Positions 56,601 through 64,000 of a stretch of DNA of 64,000 nucleotides are shown piece after piece. The stretch lies in the NCBI RefSeq assembly GCF_963855985.1, contig NC_087097.1, forward strand, positions 1,893,001-1,957,000, written 5' to 3'. A model generated the notes under the pieces. The model saw only the letters and a program-made list of their open reading frames with translations, was not told the origin of the DNA and searched no databases. The translations under genes and the position numbers were made by a program. The stretch comes from Ostrinia nubilalis. Taxonomy: Eukaryota > Arthropoda > Insecta > Lepidoptera > Crambidae. Every line of letters begins with the position of its first letter. The stretch's first letter is position 1.

Positions 56601-58311
56601 AACAGCACATAGATTACATAGTTAATAAAGCTTTCCGTAATCTGGGCTTCACAATGCGAATTTGTAAGGCGTTTAAAAACCCTCAAAGTTTGAAATCTGT
56701 ATATTACGCATACTGTCGTAGCATCTTGGAATACGCTAGTCCCATCTGGTCTCCTCAATACGCTAAATATAAAACTAGTCTTGAAAAAGTTCAGAAATTG
56801 TTCGTTAACCACCTAAACTTTAAGCAATCACGGCGTCGCGAGGGCTATGTAAAAGACTGTGGCCATTTCAATCTATTACCTCTTGAATCTCGACGCGACA
56901 TTATTGACATGTGCCTACTGTACGACATTCTGCAAGGCAATCTAGACTCACCCAATCTTCTATCGATGATCAGCTTCTGTACACCTAAATTTCGGACTAG
57001 ACACACCCCGCTGTTGGCCATACCCAAGCATCGTACCAACTATTCCCAGAACAGTGTTATGACTCGTTTGCATAAAACATACAACTCTAAGTATAAACAC
57101 ATTGATTTCTTTAATGTGAGTAAGAGTACACTGAAGAAGGAAATGAGACATATTATTCTACAAGTTAATGCGCCGGGTTCCTAGAAAACCTAATATACCT
57201 ATCTATGTGTTCTGACCACACGGTGCATCTTATACCTACCTAACTCAGTGATCACGTTATTGTGGGATATAAATATATATAAATAGGGACATTTAAGGTC
57301 TGCCTAATTAATATTTAATTGTTTTGATGTCTTAAGGGTTGTAATAATTTACCCAAATTTACTTATATTTAAATTTAATTACACTAAGATTGTATAACCT
57401 GAGCGCTGCATGTTCAATCATGATTATTATTTTTAGGCATGGTTGAGGATGCAGCGCTTATTGGTACTCATTACCTGATAAAATGTAATAATGTACGAAC
57501 TAATTTAAACAGCTAGGAAACTCTTTAATTGGCTTAGATTTAATGCTCATCAAACTAACATGAATATTGTAAAACAGCTGTTGAGTTTCTAAATAAATAA
57601 ATAAATAAATAAACTTTCTTACCTGTTGTATGACGACCCCGACGCACACGATCACCACCAGCGTCTTTATGAGGTTGGATCCTTTCAAGCAGTTCACGCA
57701 TTTGCCCTTTATGGAGCCTGCTGGCTCCTCAACTTGCTATAAAAATTGAGCTACTAGTAATATTAAACCAGATGCTTGCTTTTCCATCAGATATGAAAAA
57801 GAGCATTGTTACATTTTAGCTTTGGCTTCTTCAGTGTATAATAGAAGAAGCACTGTTCATATTTTATCTTTGACCCAGATAAAATAAATATAAACAGTAC
57901 TTCTTCACGTAGAGGTTTTGATTCACTATTTCTCTATTTCTACTCAAAATTCATTTTCAATTACTCATGGACATGACAATAATTTTAAGTCAATTTGTAC
58001 TAAGAGCTTGTGGATTTTGAAATAAAATAACGACTATTTTAATTGATCTATTTTCGTGGATAACGGTGCTGGTTGTGCATTTATTTAAGATATATCTGTA
58101 AGACTTTTTGTAAAACCGTTTGTACAATTGTTTGTTGTCCCTAATAAAATAAAATGACAAATCATGTTTGTCTCAATCAAATCACTTCTCTGATTTATTT
58201 TTATGCTAAGTCCTAAAATTAGGATATACGTCTTCATTTTAACCTTTCTCTGTTTGTAACATAACAATTAAATTAACCTTATCTTACCTTACTTTCCGGA
58301 AACACAGTCAT
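50601..58311 (-). CDS. Pickpocket-like DEG/ENaC sodium channel subunit, complete, ten exons
   Basis: Exons (coding): 58288-58311, 57623-57736, 55197-55328, 54410-54557, 54001-54201, 52982-53130, 52530-52657, 52075-52225, 51365-51460, 50601-50807. All have AG/GT borders and phases join to give 449 residues starting MTVFPESKQ. The family forms trimeric, amiloride-sensitive sodium channels, used in insects for mechano-, salt or pheromone sensing. Seen: first membrane segment NLIKTLVVIVCVGVVIQ, post-M1 motif LVYPSITFCREPPYKFDRML, Cys-rich extracellular domain (CSSCPRYCTSYLYN), pre-M2 LFLSDLGGSV joined to GFLLGLSVIG with the GLS selectivity-filter triplet, and M2. Most introns carry transposons. 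Which pickpocket paralogue it is cannot be told. Confidence 0.92.
50941..51155 (-). mobile_element. Helitron-like repeat in channel intron 9
   Basis: Shares GCGGCCGCCCGCGACTTCGT and CAATCAGTGACCTTTCACTT blocks with the element at 29177-29383, on the opposite strand. Its CTAG end is mutated. Confidence 0.55.
51827..51974. mobile_element. MITE, ACGCCCGTATTCACAAAC family, in channel intron 8
   Basis: 148 bp with matching ends ACGCCCGTATTCACAAAC / GTTTGTGAATACGGGCGT; second copy at 31024-31158. Confidence 0.85.
52795..52850 (-). mobile_element. RTE-like LINE 3' fragment, short, in channel intron 6
   Basis: GGCAGGCCACTGCTGGACGC followed by AAACCTCCTC resembles the GTCCACTGCTGGACAAAGGC block, but is degraded. 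Confidence 0.45.
53232..53674. mobile_element. TIR element with TA target duplication, in channel intron 5
   Basis: About 440 bp. Inverted AAGTCTGTTCGCCGAGAGTT / AACTCTCGGCGAACAGACTT bounded by TA on both sides, consistent with Tc1/mariner-type insertion. Interior contains a GC-rich block near 53500-53530. No ORF. Confidence 0.8.
53690..53828 (+). mobile_element. RTE-like LINE 3' fragment with ATG tail, in channel intron 5
   Basis: Contains GTGGACCAACTAACTGGTGC and GCGGGAAGCGCCTGGATGTG, then TTCGGCTAAAATGATGATGA. It directly abuts the decayed exon copy at 53839. Confidence 0.7.
53839..53967 (-). pseudogene. Decayed duplicate of channel exon 5 (3' half)
   Basis: Minus-strand sequence closely matches the 3' half of the exon at 54001-54201 (GACAGGGCTTTCCATCACCC, CCAGGGTACCACGCCTA), and even keeps a CAG/GTAATA donor. 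A deletion after AAGGACGCG shifts the frame, and TAC of HAY has become TAG, so inclusion would truncate the channel. Confidence 0.8.
54632..54792. mobile_element. Foldback MITE in channel intron 3, ACTAAG target duplication
   Basis: 161 bp; inverted GCAACTCACGAAGGCGAG / CTCGCCTTCGTGAATTGC. Flanked by ACTAAG at 54626-54631 and 54793-54798. Confidence 0.8.
55686..55839. mobile_element. Foldback MITE in channel intron 2
   Basis: 154 bp; inverted TATAGATCGTTCCA / TGGAACGATCTATA followed by CCACGAAGA / TCTTCGTGG. It lies directly upstream of the LINE fragment. Confidence 0.75.
55870..57614 (+). mobile_element. 5'-truncated LINE with intact reverse transcriptase, in channel intron 2
   Basis: Opposite in orientation to the channel gene. 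Its frame is open from RPISILNTLSKLLERIVYN at 55877 to the stop at 57184. It then has about 400 bases of 3' UTR and an AAATA/AAAT simple-repeat tail at 57588-57614. Probably jockey/CR1-like; clade not certain. Confidence 0.85.
55877..57184 (+). CDS. LINE reverse transcriptase fragment
   Basis: About 435 residues (the first Met is at 55988). Motifs in order: RPISILNTLSK, HGFLRRKSTT, IYTDFEKAFDRVDHVILL, PSGVPQGSHLGPLFY, the catalytic YADD in LLYADDKKVF, and DLGIYLDSKM. There is no endonuclease, so it is a 5'-truncated, non-autonomous copy, but no stop or frameshift is visible, which suggests a recent insertion. Confidence 0.88.
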   Translation, partial: YRPISILNTLSKLLERIVYNSIYSTVTSGISHHQHGFLRRKSTTSNLAEFCSYVLSGMESAGQVDVIYTDFEKAFDRVDHVILLSKLFELGIREDLLRWVKSYLTNRSQAVVVGGFKSDFVQVPSGVPQGSHLGPLFYCAYVYDINKCFQNSNHLLYADDKKVFTRVSSINDCIQMQSDLNRLQEYYNDNKITVNISKCQCISFSRKKETLTYPYSFNDMIIERTSIVRDLGIYLDSKMLFKQHIDYIVNKAFRNLGFTMRICKAFKNPQSLKSVYYAYCRSILEYASPIWSPQYAKYKTSLEKVQKLFVNHLNFKQSRRREGYVKDCGHFNLLPLESRRDIIDMCLLYDILQGNLDSPNLLSMISFCTPKFRTRHTPLLAIPKHRTNYSQNSVMTRLHKTYNSKYKHIDFFNVSKSTLKKEMRHIILQVNAPGS

Positions 58312-58380
58312 TTTCGCACTCTAATTCATTTTGTACACACTCATCATAGTAACCATGTAACGTATGTGTGACCAGTGTCA

Positions 58381-58388
58381 CTTTTATA
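58381..58388 (-). promoter_or_regulatory. TATA box of the pickpocket-type gene
   Basis: TATAAAAG on the minus strand, about 70 bases before the ATG at 58311. An 8-codon upstream ORF (MMSVYKMN, in frame but stopped) lies between them and could dampen translation. Confidence 0.55.
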
Positions 58389-58705
58389 AATTGTATGTCC
58401 AAAACTGATAGAGGTTGAAGACAAATTTATAGGGGCCACATATCGTTTAATGATAAAAAATGATACGGGATATATTAGTACCTTCTACCTGTATTTCAAA
58501 CAGGACAAGCATAATGGCAATTTACTAATAAATAGATTTAGACGTACGCTTGCACAAAATAAAAGTATGTGTTGAATATTCATTTAAGATGTAATTTATT
58601 TATTCATTTGTTTATTTATTTAGGACAACCAACAAGACAGACAAGTACAAGCAGAGGGGTACATATTTTTTCTAAGGACTAATTTATTGATCGTAATAGA
58701 ACATT

Positions 58706-58998
58706 CATCATCATCATCATTTCAGCCATAGGACGTCCACTGCTGAACATAGGCCTCCCCCAATTCTTTCCATGTTGATCGATTGGTAGCGGCTTGCGTC
58801 TAGCGCTTCCCTGCTACCTTTACGATGTCGTCGGTCCACCTTGTAGGTGGACGTCCCACGCTGCGTTTTCCGATACGCGGCCTCCATTCCAGAACCTTGC
58901 TGCCCCATCGGCCGTCAGTTCTGCGTACTATGTGCCCTGCCCATTGCCACTTCAACTTGCTAATCCGTCGGGCTATGTCAGCGACTTTAGTTCGAATA
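58706..58998 (-). mobile_element. RTE-like LINE 3' fragment, longest copy, ATG tail
   Basis: On the minus strand it codes RTKVADIARRISKLKWQWAG, HIVRRTDGRW, RPPTRWTDDIVKVAGKR, a stop in place of a sense codon, then EAYVQQWTSYG, a stop and an ATG-triplet tail (CATCATCATCATTT on the plus strand). This C-terminus identifies the family. Confidence 0.85.
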
Positions 58999-59037
58999 GA
59001 ACATTGCCCACATGCTTATTGTGGAAGATTGTCGTTA

Positions 59038-59245
59038 TTTTTTTTTATGCAAGACAAGGCAGGTATTTGACCGCAATCACACCTGGTGTTAAGTGTGATG
59101 CAGTCTAGGATGGTAGGTACATATCTGCCCTGTAAGTGCCTATTCACTCTCACCTTCAAAAGGCCCGGATTATAGTGTTCAGGAAAGACACCAGAAGGCA
59201 ACGAATTCTAGTCCCTAGCTGTTCGCAGATGCCAAAATTTTATGT
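59038..59245. repeat. Dispersed lepidopteran repeat
   Basis: TTTTTTATGCAAGACAAGGC ... ACACCTGGTGTTAAGTGTG ... CCCGGATTATAGTGTTCAGG. A deleted relative sits in the Mhc intron at 4357-4412. I recall similar sequence as common in moth genomes; family unassigned. Confidence 0.5.
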
Positions 59246-60297
59246 AGACCTATAATCATATCATAATATGGATTCGATTCTTTGTTATAATAATCTCGAT
59301 CTAGGCTATTTAAGTGCAATAATGTTGAAATACTTACTCGTAGATTAGTTTTAATATTAGAAATGATTTTGGAAAGTGAACCAGTGGACTAAATCCATCA
59401 AGGAGAATGGCAGATACACATGTTCTGTTTCTGCCGTGTAATTTTGTTAATGAATCAGCTAGCTATCTCATCGGCCACTTCAAAGGCTATCGGGGATTTG
59501 TCCATGGACATTTTGACACTTCTTATTATGTATATGACTGTATCGATTTGATCCATCGATGGAGACGAAAGAGCTATAAATAACCATGGAAATTAATTCA
59601 ACAATTAATTTAGAACATCAGCTCCACTTGAAATCAACTGAATGAAAATTACCCAAAATGTGGTGGTGCAGTTATAAGAATATCATGTGCTTTTGCACAG
59701 TTTTAGTCTAAACAGGCTTAAAATAGTCTAATTTAGGATAACATTTCATATTCAACTATTTATTTAGTAATCTAAAAAGTTTTTATGTAGGTATCATTGT
59801 AACTTGTAAGGTGAACATTGCAATGGATTAAACTAGCGACATCTATGCCCATTGGTAAGCGGTTGTTTCAGAGTATTTTTGCGTTGACTCTATTACAAAC
59901 GACTTACGAAAGATGACGCTACTCTACATTAAAAGTATCGAATACAAATCTTTTTTAATAAAGTACCAATATGACTTTAACCCAATCTCTACAATCTCCC
60001 TAACAATAAAGATCTAATAGAATTAAATAGTTACAAGGACACATCATAGGAATGATACGAATAAAACACAATTAAAACTTAATTAATTACGCCTATAATA
60101 AGATATTTACAATAAATGAAATACAAGATTGCTTAATTAAGCAGCTTACAACACAATATCACTTTTGCAAAGGCACAAACATTCGATAAGTACGAAAAAA
60201 CCAACGAAAGACTGCTTTTGGATCACAATAAATAAAGCGGTAACGTCAAAATTATATTCCTCACTAATACTTTGCACACAAAGTTTGTTATTTACAC
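59246..60297. other. 3' flank of the yellow-family gene, no other gene
   Basis: Should contain its 3' UTR. An AATAAA on the minus strand near 59756 is one possible polyadenylation signal. No other features seen. Confidence 0.4.
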
Positions 60298-61403
60298 TCA
60301 GTATAAAGCCATAGACAATACCCAACTGCATAAGATCACAGCAAATGGCACAGCTAACGACGGCGCAGAATTTGGCCTGAACTTTGAGGCAATCTTATTT
60401 GTAATATTCAAAAACTTATTCTTATATTTATCCAAAATATCAGACCTAGGAGTCACATCACAAGCTGTGTGACTTATGGCATCCAGAACAGGAGCCGAAA
60501 ACACCCTAAAGTTGACTTCATTAGGGTTCAATTTGCTGTACATCCAGATAGGTAGCCGATTTGATAGAATCCAAACACTGTCGTTGTAGTCTACCTTGAT
60601 GTCTGTGGGGTACACCATCGTGTCTTCGTTCATGTAAATTCTTCCCTGATTCACCATGTTGTACTCTTTGTTTGAGGTCCTCCAGCAGGCAACAGCATTG
60701 AGGTTAACAAGAGAATAAAAGAGGACCCCAGTTTTAGGGTCCAAAAATGATGCGCTGGATTGTGCGTTAGGGCCTCTATTACCCAAAACCTTGAATGCGT
60801 CAAAATTGGCATCAGCTATAGATTGGTTTCTCAAGTACTCTGTTGATACAGAAAATTCATTATAACTGGCCATGGGGTGGAAATATAAAGTGCTGTAGTT
60901 GTCAGCATTTGGGGCTGAAATTCCGATGCCGAAGATGGCGTCTGTCCAGTTGAAGTTGAGGCCTTTTACGCTGAAGTCGCAGGCCAATGGGTCAGGGTGG
61001 AAGTAGTGGTGAGTGATGCGCCAGGACTCGTTCTTATCGAATGAGTAGACGACGATGCCAGCTTTTCCTACATCGCCAGCGTAGGCGTAGGTCTTCGCGC
61101 AGTCTGAGTCTTCAACGGCGATGTTTGCGAAACCGGAGTCCTCTTTGACTTGGTCATCGGGGAAGACGTATTTTCTTATGAGGTTGTCAGTTTTGAGGTC
61201 GTAGATGATGATGGAGGGTGGGTACTTGATGGTGTTGTTCTCTAGGTTTCCAATCTTCCCGTTGTCGAGGACCCAGAGGCGGCCGCAGCGGTCAGCACGA
61301 ACTCGAAAAGGTGAGATGATTTCTGGAGGTTTCCCATCCGACCCCGTGGAGTGAGCTGCCCAACTTGGGTATGGAATTAGCTTTGGTGCGGTTGTTGAGT
61401 TAT
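60298..61403 (-). CDS. Yellow/major-royal-jelly-family protein, last exon (gene continues past right edge)
   Basis: 1,106 nt, 367 residues, from an AG acceptor (after TTCCAG) to TGA. It enters mid-codon and upstream exons are not in the window. Typical family blocks are PYPSWAAHS, FRVRADRCGRLWVLDNGK, PSIIIYDLKTDNLIRKYVFP, SGFANIAVED, YAGDVGKAGIVVYSFDK, WRITHHYFHPDP, DAIFGIGISAP, LYFHPMASYNEFSVST, VACWRTSN and PTDIKVDYNDSVWILSNR. Family members are secreted six-bladed propellers with roles in pigmentation and cuticle; some are dopachrome-conversion-related. The C-terminus ends PSLAVPFAVILCSWVLSMA then LY, an unusual hydrophobic tail. The paralogue cannot be assigned. Confidence 0.92.
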
Positions 61404-62113
61404 CTGGAATTTAAAAACAGTTTGCAATAAATGATATGTGTAGATTAAATGCATGTGCATTCAAAATATACTTGTATCGCATCTGTTTCATAAAGTGGCC
61501 TCATTGCAACAGAAAATATTCAAAGTATATTTTAACTTAGGTAGCAATAATATACTCATTTCTTTTTCATAAAGGTGCGTCAGAGTGGTGACTCATGTAT
61601 TGTTATGACTGCTTTCAAAACATTCAGGTTTATTTCCAAGTGTAAGCTTTTAAGAAACATGATGCATTTAGGTGCGAGTATTTGTGATTTTTAGCAGTAA
61701 CTGTTATGACTAAGCTGAACGGGAAAACCTATTTAGTATATTGGTTTAGAAACTTAAATGGTAATCATCATTATTAGACGAAATGCTATTATGATTAAAA
61801 TGATATTTTATTTACGACTTCCTAGTGTCCTGAATGGTAGCATGAGTAGGTATATGTACTATGTTATGACATAGGTATTTTGGTAGAGTCATTTATTAAC
61901 TGTATGGTTTTGATTTTGTTCCTCCCTCTAATATTTTTTGACATAGTACATTAAATAAACAAACACACAAAACTACATATTTGGAATTTCCACTTGACAA
62001 AACAACTCAGTCATAGTGCACAACTTTCTCCGTACAACTTTTAGTATATTTACTAAAGAGAAAATGTGAGATGTGTTTGTCTATCTGTCTACGGGTCTAC
62101 GCAATATTAGTAA
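61404..62113. other. Intron of the yellow-family gene
   Basis: AT-rich; no further yellow exon recognised up to the window end. Confidence 0.5.
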
Positions 62114-62300
62114 CTAGCGGCCGCCCGCGACTTCGTACGCGTGGATGCCGTTTTACCCCCTTAGGGATGGAGTTTCGTAAAATCCTTTCTTAGCGGATGC
62201 CTACGTCATAACATCTACCTGCATGCCAAATTTCAGCCCGATCCGTCCAGTGGTTTGGGCTGTGCGTTGATAGATCACTATGTCAGTCAGTACTTGATGG
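62114..62300 (-). mobile_element. Helitron-like repeat, CTAG end at 62114
   Basis: Plus-strand CTAGCGGCCGCCCGCGACTT is the inverse of the 3' end of the family at 29177-29383. The 5' end is uncertain. Confidence 0.5.
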
Positions 62301-62621
62301 CTGACTACCCACACGTTTTATTTTTACTGCTTACTTAAAACTGAGAGGAATACCTACTCCAAAAATGGACCCAATTTAACACAAACAAAATCAATGTTTA
62401 CTTACAAACAAGTAAGGTTCATTTGTCCTAATTTCTAAGAATGATCATAACTTGCCTCAAGTAATCAGAGGCTTCTAGGAAGCTTGTTAGTTAATCTAAC
62501 CGCTACGTTTAATTAGATCCGATTAATAAAAAACCTGCCCTTCATCGTCCCCAATTTTTGGTATCTTTATCGGGTTTGGGTAATCCCAGCGGTTATATTA
62601 TATTATTTGAATCTACTTTGA

Positions 62622-62828
<207 letters not shown>

Positions 62829-62910
62829 TTATTACTAAAAGTATAAATCCAGGGGGTCATCGGGGGTTCGTTCCCATGGATAGCCTTTTTTGACCCCATT
62901 AGGCTCAATA

Positions 62911-63380
62911 TACAGGGTGGAATTTTGTAATGCCACCTGGAGGGAAAGTACCCATAATATTGTAGATAGAAAAAAATTCTCAAAGAAAACATTCCTTTAT
63001 TTTTGAAAAGAAATAGAACAGCATTCAAAGATTTCCAAACATTTACTTGCCACACCCGGGAATCGAACCAACTAAAATCTGTTAAAAATTACACCCTGTA
63101 TTTTTATTGCATTAATCGTTAGGGTCAAGTATAAGGATGAAATCTCTCTAACAAACTTGATAAAACAAATGAAAGGAAATCCATAAAATCTTAAATTATT
63201 TTAATTATGTACAGAAAATTGTATGGTATGATAGTGAATTTTCGAAAAATTTTCGAAAATCTATGAATGCAGTTCTCTTTCTTTTCAAAAATAAAGGAAT
63301 GTTTTCTTTTAGTAAAATTTTCTATCTGCAGTATTAAGAGTACTTTCCCTCCAGGTGGCATTACAAAATTCCACCCTGTA
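62911..63380. mobile_element. TIR element, TACAGGGTGGAATTTTG ends, TA target duplication
   Basis: 470 bp with inverted repeats of about 100 bases (TACAGGGTGGAATTTTGTAA outermost, AACATTCCTTTATTTTTGAA inner) bounded by TA. No ORF. Confidence 0.85.
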
Positions 63381-64000
63381 TACTCGTATATATCATTTTT
63401 GGCATAACTGTTTTAAGGAAGTTCTCCTCCTTGTTTGAACCTCTTGATGTATAGCTTAAATTAATATTTCTCAATCTCTACATAACATTGGTTTTTATTC
63501 AAATCTAACAATAATCTATACATATGTATATACAACAAAATATTAACAAATAACTACTAAACTAAACTATAACTAAATAAAAAAAGGGTAAAAATTAATA
63601 TTTCTTAATCTCTACCTACATAATGTTTTTCAAATGTTACTTAATTAAGTTAATTTCAGGAACCATCAATTTTTAATTTTTAATCTTTAAGCTGTGTTTC
63701 TCTATCTCTATAGTTATTATTAATGCAACTACCGAATACATTATGCAATACCTTATTCAGAAATAACAAAAGTATCAATGTAATCGCCAACTGCCAAATA
63801 TGAAACTGGTTGCTCTTGAACTTGAAGCTTTTTCAATGAACGTTGTTTTGCGGATGTACTCGATACTGGTTGTTGCAACCTCACGAATGGGTATCGAATT
63901 TAACGAAAATAACTAGTAGCAACTAGTTTTTTCATGATCATGTATTGGTAACTTGAACTGCCTAAAATCTCACAATATTAAACGGTCCATATAAGCCAAT
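63381..64000. other. AT-rich flank, nothing recognised
   Basis: No coding sequence or repeat family supported up to the window end. Confidence 0.5.

Noticed and set aside
60298..60987. A 229-residue frame starting MACDFSV as a separate gene
   Set aside because: The start codon is TTG and the same frame continues upstream with conserved yellow-family sequence to the acceptor at 61403.

Overview
The window looks like a lepidopteran (moth or butterfly) nuclear chromosome segment. The genes are split by GT-AG introns. The DNA is AT-rich and carries many mobile elements of kinds common in Lepidoptera: RTE-like LINE 3' ends with triplet tails, Helitron ends finishing in CTAG, a Metulj-like SINE 3' end, and many foldback MITEs. 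No database search was possible; families are named from motifs in the translated sequence.

Layout. (1) 1-11.8 kb, minus strand: the 5' part of the muscle myosin heavy chain gene (Mhc), from its TATA box and a tiny non-coding first exon to the loop-2 exon, about 659 of roughly 1,960 residues. It holds four clusters of alternative exons: 2 N-terminal, 4 ATP-lip, 4 relay and 2 loop-2 copies, so up to 64 motor-domain combinations. The last exons lie beyond the left edge. (2) 11.8-31 kb: no recognisable gene. The stretch is built of nested transposons, including a LINE relic split by a Harbinger-like element and a 1.9-kb hAT-like element containing further elements. (3) 31.2-37.35 kb: a full-length jockey-type LINE with two intact ORFs, inserted inside an inverted-repeat DNA element. 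(4) 37.8-39.0 kb, plus strand: an apparently intronless acid-lipase-family gene. (5) 39-45 kb: intergenic DNA with MITEs, one resembling the SPIN/Charlie hAT group. (6) 45.3-50.4 kb, minus strand: a CR1-group LINE whose ORF2 is interrupted by a 184-bp Helitron. (7) 50.4-58.4 kb, minus strand: a complete ten-exon pickpocket-type DEG/ENaC sodium channel gene with transposons in most introns and a decayed duplicate of one exon. (8) 60.3-61.4 kb, minus strand: the last exon of a yellow/major-royal-jelly-family gene that continues past the right edge.

The host genes (myosin, lipase, channel, yellow protein) are not an operon and show no shared pathway. The strongest points for follow-up are the loop-2 exon pair, which has no counterpart in Drosophila Mhc as I recall it; the divergent fourth relay exon; the UAAUG stop-start overlap of the jockey element; and several nested insertions whose removal restores the reading frame of the host element.
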